Shown in pieces: positions 1 through 5,839 of a DNA stretch of 6,185 nucleotides (positions are counted from its first letter, which is position 1; every line of letters starts with the position of its first letter). The notes beneath the pieces were generated by a model, which was given only the letters and a program-made list of their open reading frames with translations, had not been told where the DNA came from and did not search any database. Source of the DNA: Bacteroidota bacterium (GTDB taxonomy: Bacteria; Bacteroidota; UBA10030; UBA6906); the NCBI GenBank assembly GCA_016844425.1, contig JAERML010000091.1:1-6185 (forward strand), in the 5' to 3' direction. Position numbers and translations under genes: made by a program.

Positions 1-114
1 TATATGTTCGGCGCAACGATGAAAGAGTATCTAGACAATTACCTTGAACGATTGACTCTTGCCCTGGGCCTCCTGTTCATTCTGGGGATACTCACCATCA
101 AGTGGCTGTTGTAG
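1..114 (+). CDS. C-terminal end of a membrane protein, probably DedA family (5' end outside window)
   Basis: Frame 1 is open from the first base to a TAG at 112-114 and encodes 37 residues that look like a membrane-protein tail: a Y-M-F-G-A-T start, an amphipathic stretch with KEYLDNYLER, then one hydrophobic helix ending in KWLL. This matches in layout and partly in sequence the tail of the complete DedA protein at 947-1588, which reads Y-F-L-G-R-T, then IEKHIEY, then a last hydrophobic helix ending in IKYV. I therefore infer a second DedA (SNARE-associated/VTT) protein whose body lies to the left. An ATG at 4-6 could in principle start a 36-residue peptide, but no SD is visible because the window begins there. 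The family call rests on a short segment, so another polytopic membrane protein remains possible. Confidence 0.55.
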   Translation, partial: YMFGATMKEYLDNYLERLTLALGLLFILGILTIKWLL

Positions 115-176
115 CGCACGCCCTTTTCTTGTATCAGTGGCGCTGCACGTTGTGTTTTTGAAAGAAAGGCTGTATC

Positions 177-542
177 TTGGTCCCGACGAAAATGACGCAA
201 AACAAATTCTTTGAATCTTTCTCCCTCCTTAAAGGACCGATCGCCAGCCTGCTGTTGGCGTTGTTCTGTCTTACGCTTGTTTCCGCCAGCCCTGTTCTTA
301 CTTCGACACAAAGTGGACCAATTCAGCACTGGCTTACACATCAACACGATCACCTTATTGATGTGGTTTGTCAGCCCGGCAAACATTCAACTGAGACGGC
401 CGGATATGCGCTAGGTGTCCTCCTCGCTTTTGTCCCGGCAGTGGAGACTGCAGGAAATCCCACCAGGCTTCTCCTGCCCGCAGCAAAACCTCTTCTCCCT
501 TACTATCTCGTTTACACCGAAACGACAACCTCTCGTCTGTAG
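177..542 (+). CDS. Secreted or periplasmic hypothetical protein with a His cluster
   Basis: I do not recognise this 121-residue protein. It starts at TTG 177, supported by an AAAGG at 165-169 with 7-nt spacing. An in-frame ATG at 192 gives a more typical signal-peptide length but has no SD. Residues 20-37 form a hydrophobic core (IASLLLALFCLTLVSA) ending in a V-S-A signal-peptidase I site before Ser38-Pro39, so the mature part should be exported. The Cys in the core is not in a lipobox, so it is not an obvious lipoprotein. The mature part has His at 51, 55, 57, 59 and 70 plus Cys65, which could bind a metal (speculation). It then has a hydrophobic stretch (residues ~77-90, GYALGVLLAFVPAV) and a Leu/Pro-rich tail. 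Codon use resembles its neighbours. It lies 62 bp after the upstream gene and 97 bp before the next. A chance open frame is not excluded. Confidence 0.55.
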   Translation: MVPTKMTQNKFFESFSLLKGPIASLLLALFCLTLVSASPVLTSTQSGPIQHWLTHQHDHLIDVVCQPGKHSTETAGYALGVLLAFVPAVETAGNPTRLLLPAAKPLLPYYLVYTETTTSRL

Positions 543-568
543 TTCCTCTCGCGCAGTCCAACTTACGA

Positions 569-621
569 CGGTTCGTTCCTCCTCATTCCGTTGAGAACCG
601 GAGGGCATTGCTCCATTTTTC
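569..621 (+). terminator. Tandem hairpins followed by a T-rich run, possible weak terminator
   Basis: The arms CGGTTC (569-574) and GAACCG (595-600) pair perfectly over 6 bp with a 20-nt loop. Directly after them GGAG (600-603, sharing G600) pairs with CTCC (611-614) around a 7-nt loop and is followed by ATTTTTCTT. The second hairpin with its T run has the layout of an intrinsic terminator, but its 4-bp stem is weak. It sits between the stop of the secreted protein and the SD of the 46-residue gene, where a terminator or leader structure would make sense. These could equally be chance pairings. Confidence 0.25.
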
Positions 622-639
622 TTAATCATAGGAGACCAA

Positions 640-780
640 ATGGCGGACAACAACGATGGAGACGGCGGTGAATCAGGAGGACGGGTTGTTCTCGACAGGA
701 TTATTGGGATTGCCGCACGTACGTTTATCATTGGACTCATTGCATACGTAATCATCACTCTCATCAAGAAATATATTTAG
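640..780 (+). CDS. Small single-span membrane protein, 46 residues, function unknown
   Basis: ATG 640 is preceded by GGAG at 631-634 with 5-nt spacing, and the frame closes with TAG at 778-780. The product has a hydrophilic, acidic, Gly-rich start (residues 1-14: MADNNDGDGGESGG), then RVVLDR, then one predicted membrane helix from about residue 21 to 42 (IIGIAARTFIIGLIAYVIIT region). It ends in a basic tail, KKYI. I recognise no family. The SD, the codon pattern like its neighbours, and the clean hydrophilic/hydrophobic split argue for a real gene. The 40-residue gene follows after 10 bp, with its SD starting inside this gene's stop codon, so the two are likely translated together. A role as a small subunit or regulator of a nearby membrane protein is only a guess. 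Confidence 0.65.
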   Translation: MADNNDGDGGESGGRVVLDRIIGIAARTFIIGLIAYVIITLIKKYI

Positions 781-784
781 GAGG
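779..784 (+). promoter_or_regulatory. SD overlapping the upstream stop, sets the GTG start at 791
   Basis: A perfect AGGAGG occupies 779-784. Its first two bases are the last two of the TAG stop (778-780) of the 46-residue gene. Six bases separate it from GTG 791. This overlap is typical of translationally coupled genes and is the main reason for accepting a GTG start for the next gene. Confidence 0.75.
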
Positions 785-790
785 TACACT

Positions 791-913
791 GTGGCATCAC
801 AACAGATTACGGAAGAGAAACGGGACTCTGGCTGGAAAGTCGCCCTTCGAATCATTGGGTTCATGGCCGGAATCATCGCTTTGGTTCTAGCGCTGAAGAT
901 GTTGCTTCCCTAG
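791..913 (+). CDS. Small single-span membrane protein, 40 residues, function unknown
   Basis: The frame runs from GTG 791 to TAG 911-913. The product begins MASQQITEEKRDSGWK, a hydrophilic charged segment. One predicted membrane helix follows from about residue 18 to 38 (LRIIGFMAGIIALVLALK region), and the chain ends KMLLP. I recognise no family, and it is below the size that most gene finders keep. Support comes from the perfect AGGAGG with 6-nt spacing and from coupling to the 46-residue gene 10 bp upstream. The DedA gene starts 33 bp downstream, so the pair may share its transcript. Both small proteins carry a charged N-terminal segment and a single C-terminal helix, so they may be functionally paired, but they show no clear similarity to each other. 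Confidence 0.65.
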   Translation: MASQQITEEKRDSGWKVALRIIGFMAGIIALVLALKMLLP

Positions 914-946
914 TCCTCGACGAAAGGCATTGGTCTGTCCTTCCAT

Positions 947-1588
947 ATGATACTCACACTCATTCAACTTCCAACCCTGGAGGAGATTGTCGTCTGGGGT
1001 GGGTATTTGGGGCTATTCGCCATAATCTTCGCGGAGACTGGCCTTCTCATCGGGTTCTTTCTTCCCGGAGATTCATTGCTCGTAACGGCGGGATTGTTCG
1101 CGGCTCGTGGCCAATTGGATATTGTCCTTCTGATTCTCCTCTTGTGTGTAGCCGCCGTCTCCGGAGACGCTGTCGGATACACCATCGGACTCCGCGCGGG
1201 ACATGCATTGTTTAACCGACCGCGGTCGAGGTTCTTTCGCCGGGATTACTTGCTGAAGACAAAGGAGTTCTACGACAAGTATGGCGGTATTACTATCGTC
1301 ATGGCGCGGTTCATGCCGTTCGCTCGGACCTTTGCACCTGTCGTTGCAGGGATCGCCGAGATGAAATACCGCCGGTTCGCGCTCTTCAACATTGCCGGCG
1401 GCATTGGATGGATCACCAGTATGACCTTGACCGGCTACTTCCTCGGCCGCACGATCCCGGGAATCGAGAAACACATTGAGTACGTGATCGCGCTCGTGGT
1501 CTCTGTGTCCCTCCTTCCAATGTTCATCAAGTATGTTCAACACAAAGTCAAACAGAGACGGGCTCCAACTGGAACTTCTGAACGGTAG
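947..1588 (+). CDS. DedA family membrane protein (SNARE-associated/VTT domain), complete
   Basis: This 213-residue polytopic membrane protein is of normal length for the family. It shows FAETG with Glu30, FFLPGD with Asp42, the G-D-A-V-G-Y-T-I-G stretch (residues 73-81), and the signature F-M-P-F-A-R-T-F-A-P-V-V-A-G (122-135) with Arg121 and Arg127. The spacing of these four charged residues equals that of Glu39, Asp51, Arg130 and Arg136, reported as essential in E. coli YqjA/YghB, so the protein looks functional. Family knowledge: DedA proteins act in the cytoplasmic membrane, need the proton motive force, and include undecaprenyl-phosphate translocases (UptA) that recycle the cell-wall lipid carrier. 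The exact substrate here is inferred only. No good SD precedes ATG 947. An in-frame CTG at 935 with AAAGG (923-927) 7 nt upstream would add four residues (MSFH). The tail is basic (KVKQRR), probably cytoplasmic. Confidence 0.95.
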   Translation: MILTLIQLPTLEEIVVWGGYLGLFAIIFAETGLLIGFFLPGDSLLVTAGLFAARGQLDIVLLILLLCVAAVSGDAVGYTIGLRAGHALFNRPRSRFFRRDYLLKTKEFYDKYGGITIVMARFMPFARTFAPVVAGIAEMKYRRFALFNIAGGIGWITSMTLTGYFLGRTIPGIEKHIEYVIALVVSVSLLPMFIKYVQHKVKQRRAPTGTSER

Positions 1589-1622
1589 GAACATTTGTGC
1601 CTCGCGTCCTGGCAAAACGGCA

Positions 1623-1652
1623 TTGACGGCCAATGAATACAAGGACCATAAC
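1623..1652 (+). promoter_or_regulatory. Weak sigma70-like promoter candidate before the permease
   Basis: TTGACG (1623-1628) matches the -35 consensus at 5 of 6 positions. After 18 bp, CATAAC (1647-1652) matches the -10 consensus at 4 of 6. Transcription would start at about 1659, directly before the SD at 1661, leaving almost no leader. The match is modest, the sigma preference of this organism is unknown, and read-through from the DedA gene would also express the permease. Confidence 0.2.
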
Positions 1653-1660
1653 ACAAAACA

Positions 1661-1665
1661 AGGAG
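1661..1665 (+). promoter_or_regulatory. SD that places the permease start at 1675
   Basis: AGGAG at 1661-1665 stands 9 nt before ATG 1675. The longer frame beginning at ATG 1633 has no SD and would add a polar 14-residue extension (MNTRTITQNKESTL), so the shorter start is preferred. Confidence 0.8.
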
Positions 1666-1674
1666 AGCACTCTC

Positions 1675-3216
1675 ATGGCTAGTCAATTGTGGCAACGTAA
1701 ACCCGTTGAGCACTTCGAAACTGAGATGAAGGAGAGCAAGCTCAAACGGGTACTTGGCAAGTGGGCCCTAACATCCCTTGGCGTTGGTGCTATTATCGGC
1801 GCCGGGATATTTGTCATGACCGGTGTATGCGCAAAGGAATACGCGGGACCTGCACTCGCCCTCTCGTTTGTCGTGGCAGGGATCGGATGTACTTTCGCTG
1901 CACTGTGTTACGCGGAATTTGCTTCATTCCTGCCAGTCGAAGGCTCCGCGTACGCATACTCCTACGCCACAATGGGAGAGTTGTTTGCATGGACTATTGG
2001 ATGGGATTTGATTCTCGAATACGGCATGGCCGCCTCTGCTGTGGCCGTTGGCTGGTCGGGGTATCTTGCAAAGTTTCTCCATCTGTTTGATGTGAAGTTC
2101 CCCCTCTGGCTGATGAACGACATCTTTACGGCAAAAGAAATGATCGCCGACGCCACAAACAAGGGTACACTTGCGGATCTGGCAACGCGGTACTCTGATC
2201 TTCACTTTCCATCCATCATGGGGATAGAGGTTGCGTGCAATATCCCGGCGCTGTTGATCATCTGGATCCTCACAGCGATACTTGTCAGAGGAATCAAAGA
2301 AGCGTCAAGCACGAACAATCTCATGGTCGCCATCAAGGTCGTTGTGGTGCTGTTTATTATCGTGCTGGGCGCGCAGTATATCAACGTGGCAAATTGGCAC
2401 CCCTTCATCCCCGATCGCGGCTTGTACATCGACGCTCTTGGAGGATCTCATCACGCATATGGCTACCTGGGAATTGTCGCTGGAGCAGCATACATCTTCT
2501 TTGCTTATATAGGATTCGATACAGTCTCTACTCACGCGGGCGAAGCAAAGAACCCGCAGAAGGACGTTCCGTTTGGAATCATCACATCACTCATCGTCTG
2601 TACAATCTTCTACATACTTGTTGCCCTCGTTCTTACAGGGATGGTTAACTACAAGGATATTGACATCACCGCGCCAATTGCAGCAGCGTTTGGTTCCCAA
2701 GGTTTAAGCTACGCCGTGTTCATCATTTCCCTCGCCGCGGTTGCCGGTCTCACTTCCGTTCTTATTGTCATGCTCCTGGGTCAATCACGCGTCTTCTTTG
2801 CCATATCGAAAGATGGCCTGCTTCCCAAAAAGATGTTCGGAGAGCTTCATCCTAGGTTTAAAACGCCATGGAAAGCCAACATACTGATTGGACTCGTTGT
2901 CTCACTTGTGTCTGCATTTACTCCCATCGATTCGATTTCCAAGATGGTGAACATCGGAACGTTGCTGGCGTTCGTGATGGTGTGCATCGCCGTGTGGGTG
3001 ATGCGAAAGAAGGAGCCAACCAGACACCGACCGTTCAGAGCCCCAGCAGTATGGTTCATTGCACCAATGGGTGTTATTTTCAACCTGGGAATGATGCTGA
3101 CACTCGAATGGCAGAACTGGGCCCGCTTAGTTGGATGGCTGGCGGCAGGATTGCTCATCTATTTCGTGTACGGCAAGAAACACAGTGTCATGGGCAAACT
3201 CTTGGCCAAGGAGTGA
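1675..3216 (+). CDS. APC-superfamily amino acid permease, cationic amino acid transporter (CAT) type
   Basis: This 513-residue secondary transporter imports amino acids across the cytoplasmic membrane, presumably coupled to H+. A charged cytoplasmic N-terminus (residues 1-30, with ESKLKRVLGKW) leads into helix 1 with the GVGAIIGAGIF motif (36-46). The unwound glycines of this motif bind the substrate carboxylate in APC structures. Helix 6 carries FFAYIGFDTVST (275-286), followed by the family-typical HAGEAKNPQKDVP segment. GQSRVFFAISKDGLLPKKMF (369-388) is the conserved loop after helix 8. I count about 12 hydrophobic helices, with a long loop between helices 3 and 4 (about 137-180). Length and motifs fit the CAT subfamily (TC 2.A.3.3, the YfnA-like group). 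The actual amino acid cannot be read from the sequence. It follows the DedA gene by 86 bp and ends with TGA before a long gene-free leader. Confidence 0.95.
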   Translation: MASQLWQRKPVEHFETEMKESKLKRVLGKWALTSLGVGAIIGAGIFVMTGVCAKEYAGPALALSFVVAGIGCTFAALCYAEFASFLPVEGSAYAYSYATMGELFAWTIGWDLILEYGMAASAVAVGWSGYLAKFLHLFDVKFPLWLMNDIFTAKEMIADATNKGTLADLATRYSDLHFPSIMGIEVACNIPALLIIWILTAILVRGIKEASSTNNLMVAIKVVVVLFIIVLGAQYINVANWHPFIPDRGLYIDALGGSHHAYGYLGIVAGAAYIFFAYIGFDTVSTHAGEAKNPQKDVPFGIITSLIVCTIFYILVALVLTGMVNYKDIDITAPIAAAFGSQGLSYAVFIISLAAVAGLTSVLIVMLLGQSRVFFAISKDGLLPKKMFGELHPRFKTPWKANILIGLVVSLVSAFTPIDSISKMVNIGTLLAFVMVCIAVWVMRKKEPTRHRPFRAPAVWFIAPMGVIFNLGMMLTLEWQNWARLVGWLAAGLLIYFVYGKKHSVMGKLLAKE

Positions 3217-3439
3217 AGAGTTAGCAGTTCGTTCCAGGCCGCATGTTATAGCAAAGACCAGCCCCGTCCTCTTCAACTTTCCGACTAGGTCAGTTTGGAT
3301 TTTTCGTGACCGAGAACAGGAATCTTTCCCTCCTTTTTTGTATATTGGCAACCAGAATTTTAGCCCCCATTTACACGGTCGACGCCACAACCTGGCTCCC
3401 GAGTTTTTCCAAGCTTTGACGAGTAACGAAATGCAGTGC

Positions 3440-3465
3440 TCCGGCAGGGATACCCCCGCCCCGGA
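3440..3465 (+). promoter_or_regulatory. GC-rich hairpin in the pyrophosphatase leader
   Basis: TCCGG (3440-3444) and CCGGA (3461-3465) are perfect complements. Inside them GGG (3447-3449) can pair with CCC (3453-3455), so a small folded element is possible about 65 bp before the start codon. No T run follows, so it is not a terminator. It does not match a riboswitch that I recognise and may be chance. Confidence 0.25.
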
Positions 3466-3512
3466 CTACAGCAACAGAATATCATAATTGTCATTTCCCA
3501 TTACCATCACGA

Positions 3513-3518
3513 AAGGAG
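3513..3518 (+). promoter_or_regulatory. SD of the pyrophosphatase gene, with start ambiguity
   Basis: AAGGAG at 3513-3518 is a strong SD. The ATG at 3520 is only 1 nt away, which is too close for normal initiation. The in-frame ATG at 3532 is 13 nt away, which is long but usable. I chose 3532, which also gives the usual N-terminus starting almost directly with the first membrane helix. Confidence 0.6.
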
Positions 3519-3531
3519 TATGCCACCCAGC

Positions 3532-5700
3532 ATGGAACTGAACCTCATTCTTGGCATCAGCGTCCTCGGACTGTTGTTTGCCCTTTACCTTATTAGGGAT
3601 GTGATGAAGCGGGACACAGGCACACCCAAGATGCGTGAGATCTCGGACGCCATCAAGGCCGGCGCCGAGGCATTCCTGAAGCGACAGAACCGCACGATCA
3701 TCTATCTTGCTGTCGCCCTTGCCGCCATCATTTACATTCTCTATGCATTCGTTCGGGCGCACAATGAGCACGACCCCGCGAGCCCGGCCGACCTCGCGCT
3801 CTGGACGACGTTGTCGTTCGTGTTGGGCGCAGCTTGTTCGGTTGCAGCGGGATACATGGGGATGTGGGTGGCCATACGCGCAAACATCAGGACGGCAGCG
3901 GGGGCAACACGGAATATGAACAGTGCGTTGCAGCCCGCTCTTCGCGGAGGCGCAGTGTCCGGTTTCTTCGTGGTCGCAATGAGCCTTCTCGGTGTGGCGG
4001 GCCTCTTTGCCGCCGCTAACGCGTCCGGTGTAACAGAAGATGTTACAAAGATTCCCCTCTTGATCGTCGGTTATGGATTCGGAGCGAGCTTTGTCGCACT
4101 CTTTGCCCAACTGGGTGGTGGTATCTACACCAAAGCCGCAGATGTGGGGGCGGACCTCGTGGGGAAAGTGGAGGCTGGTATTCCGGAGGATGACCCACGG
4201 AACCCTGCGGTCATTGCTGATCTTGTCGGTGATAACGTGGGTGATTGTGCTGGTCGTGGGGCAGACCTCTTCGAGTCCACCGCTGCCGAGAACATTGGCG
4301 CCATGATCCTTGCAGCCGGACTCTACCGCGCCAACGCGGGAGTGTTCGAGGCACAAGGACTCACCCTGCTCGGTGTTTTACTGTTCCCTCTCGTCGCCCG
4401 CGCCTTCGGTATCATCGCATCCATTGTCGGCATCATGTCGGTCAAGACGAATGACAGGGAAGACCCGATGCAAGCATTGAACCGCGGCTACTATGTCACC
4501 TCGATCCTCGCCATAGCCGGGTTTTACGTAGCCTCGTATTGGCTGTTGGGGGGCGACTACTACTTCAACTTCTTCCTTTGCGGTTTGATTGGGGTTCTGA
4601 CTTCCCTCGCGTTTGTTTTTATCACACAGTACTACACCGAGTACAAGTATCGTCCGGTGAAGTCTATTGCAGAGGCTTCTCAGACTGGACCAGCGACCAA
4701 TATCATTAGCGGTATCGCCGTCGGCATGGAGTCGACGGGTTACCCGGTATTGGTGATCGCCGCCGCCATTATCGGTGCGTACTTCCTTGGTGAACACTCG
4801 GGTTTGCAGCATGCGGGGCTCTTCGGAACGGCAGTTGCAACAATGGGCATGCTGGGAACAGCAGCGTACATCCTCGCGATGGATACGTTTGGACCGATTA
4901 CCGATAACGCCGGTGGTATTGTGGAAATGAGCCAGCAGCCAAAGGAAATCCGGGACCGAACTGATCGGCTTGACTCGGTCGGCAACACAACAAAGGCTCT
5001 TACGAAAGGTTATGCTGTCGGTTCAGCTGCGCTCGCTGCGTTCCTCCTTTTCAGCGCATATCTTGATGAAGTGAAGATTTATATGCCGAGTTTCGACGGT
5101 GCTATCAATCTGAATAAGCCTGAAGTTTTCGTTGGAGCGATGTTCGGTGCAGTCCTTGTGTTCTTGTTCTCATCCATGGCAATCAAAGCCGTTGGACGTG
5201 CAGCATACTCCATCATCAACAACGTGCGCGAGCAATTCAAGAACAATCCGGGCATTATGGCTGGAACATCAAAGCCTGATTACGGTCAATGCGTTGATAT
5301 TGCAACGAAGGCAGCGTTGAAAGAAATGGTTATGCCGGGTCTGCTGGTCGTCGGGATGCCCATTGTTGTCGGATTGCTGTTCAAATGGCTTTACGTCAGT
5401 TCAGGGTCTCCGGTCCACGGCGCAAGTGGCGCGGAGGTTGTCGGGGGATTGCTGATGGTCGGGACAATTGTCGGCATCCTTATGGCGCTCTTCCTCAACA
5501 ACAGCGGTGGCGCGTTGGATAATGCCAAGAAGTTCATCGAAACGGGTGCGTACGGCGGAAAGAAGTCTGATCCGCACAAGGCATCGGTTGTTGGTGATAC
5601 GGTGGGCGATCCGTTCAAAGATACTGCAGGTCCATCACTTCACGTGCTGATTAAACTGCTTAGCACCATCACGCTCGTGCTGGCTCCACTGTTTATTTAG
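3532..5700 (+). CDS. hppA: K+-independent H+-translocating membrane pyrophosphatase
   Basis: This 722-residue integral membrane enzyme hydrolyses pyrophosphate and pumps H+ out of the cytoplasm. Helix 1 spans about residues 3-22, followed by the typical GTPKMREISDAIKAGAEAFL (30-49). The pyrophosphate/Mg site shows DVGADLVGKVE (Asp204, Asp208, Lys212, Glu214), PEDDPRNP (218-225) and ADLVGDNVGDCAG (229-241). Further catalytic segments are DTFGPITDNAGG (451-462), DNAKK (663-667) and GDTVGDPFKDTAGPS (688-702), so the active site looks complete. GNTTKALT (484-491) has Lys488 and Thr491, the residues that mark K+-independent enzymes; K+-dependent ones have Ala at the Lys position. Characterised Na+ pumps are K+-dependent, so H+ is inferred as the ion. 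Leu231, where many homologues have Asn, fits the type II-like (AVP2) group as I remember it. An alternative ATG at 3520 would add MPPS. A hairpin terminator follows the stop. Confidence 0.97.
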   Translation: MELNLILGISVLGLLFALYLIRDVMKRDTGTPKMREISDAIKAGAEAFLKRQNRTIIYLAVALAAIIYILYAFVRAHNEHDPASPADLALWTTLSFVLGAACSVAAGYMGMWVAIRANIRTAAGATRNMNSALQPALRGGAVSGFFVVAMSLLGVAGLFAAANASGVTEDVTKIPLLIVGYGFGASFVALFAQLGGGIYTKAADVGADLVGKVEAGIPEDDPRNPAVIADLVGDNVGDCAGRGADLFESTAAENIGAMILAAGLYRANAGVFEAQGLTLLGVLLFPLVARAFGIIASIVGIMSVKTNDREDPMQALNRGYYVTSILAIAGFYVASYWLLGGDYYFNFFLCGLIGVLTSLAFVFITQYYTEYKYRPVKSIAEASQTGPATNIISGIAVGMESTGYPVLVIAAAIIGAYFLGEHSGLQHAGLFGTAVATMGMLGTAAYILAMDTFGPITDNAGGIVEMSQQPKEIRDRTDRLDSVGNTTKALTKGYAVGSAALAAFLLFSAYLDEVKIYMPSFDGAINLNKPEVFVGAMFGAVLVFLFSSMAIKAVGRAAYSIINNVREQFKNNPGIMAGTSKPDYGQCVDIATKAALKEMVMPGLLVVGMPIVVGLLFKWLYVSSGSPVHGASGAEVVGGLLMVGTIVGILMALFLNNSGGALDNAKKFIETGAYGGKKSDPHKASVVGDTVGDPFKDTAGPSLHVLIKLLSTITLVLAPLFI

Positions 5701-5743
5701 GAAGGAAAGTCGCACAAAGGCTGAAACTCCGACCGAACACAGA

Positions 5744-5783
5744 ATCCCGCTCCATACCTGGGGCGGGATCTCCTTATTTGATG
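5744..5783 (+). terminator. GC-rich hairpin terminator between convergent genes
   Basis: ATCCCGCTCC (5744-5753) pairs with GGGGCGGGAT (5760-5769) over 10 bp with one T-G wobble and a 6-nt loop (ATACCT). It is followed by TCCTTATTT, a short and imperfect T-rich tail. It lies 43 bp after the pyrophosphatase stop and 70 bp from the gpsA stop on the other strand. Read on the minus strand the stem is followed by TTCTGTGTT, so it may stop transcription from both sides. The stem is convincing; the T tails are weak on both strands. Confidence 0.65.
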
Positions 5784-5839
5784 CAGAAAAGTCGATCGGA
5801 TCTCAGTTCCATTTTTGGAATGATGATTCTCTGCTACCC

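Larger units (their letters stand above)
3217..3531 (+). other. Gene-free leader between the permease and the pyrophosphatase
   Basis: I find no convincing gene in these 315 bp; frames that cross it are continuations of other frames without a suitable SD. It contains a short inverted repeat GGTCA (3288-3292)/TGACC (3307-3311) and a T6 run at 3334-3339. A TATATT at 3341-3346 could be a -10 box but has no good -35 partner. A GC-rich hairpin lies at 3440-3465, and an SD near the end. Its length and content suggest that the pyrophosphatase has its own promoter and a 5' untranslated leader, but no single promoter stands out. Confidence 0.5.

Noticed and set aside
211..414. Alternative plus-strand frame of 67 codons within the secreted-protein gene
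   Set aside because: The 177-542 frame has an SD and a signal peptide; this one has neither.
1073..1654. Minus-strand open frame of 193 codons opposite the DedA gene
   Set aside because: It overlaps a gene with clear family motifs and its own product has no recognisable features.
1633..1674. Upstream ATG of the permease frame, giving 14 more residues
   Set aside because: It has no SD and encodes a polar extension; ATG 1675 has AGGAG 9 nt upstream and gives a normal family length.
3317..3340. GGAA/TTCC mini-hairpin followed by a T6 run after the permease
   Set aside because: A 4-bp AT-containing stem with a 3-nt loop is too weak to call a terminator.
3436..3531. GTG 3436 as the start of the pyrophosphatase
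   Set aside because: It would add 32 residues unlike the family N-terminus (His/Gln/Ile-rich) and has no SD; the strong SD lies at 3513-3518.
3466..4356. Long minus-strand open frame (296 codons) opposite the pyrophosphatase
   Set aside because: It lies antisense to the certain hppA gene, and its product is rich in Cys, His and Arg with no recognisable domain, as expected for a shadow frame.
5807..5820. TTCCA-TTTT-TGGAA inverted repeat near the gpsA stop
   Set aside because: It is a short, AT-rich 5-bp stem without a T run after it on either strand; the hairpin at 5744-5769 is the better terminator.
5701..5839. Possible small gene after the GAAGGAAAG at 5701-5709
   Set aside because: No ATG, GTG or TTG lies at a suitable distance; only a CTG follows, and the frame would run through the terminator and into gpsA antisense.
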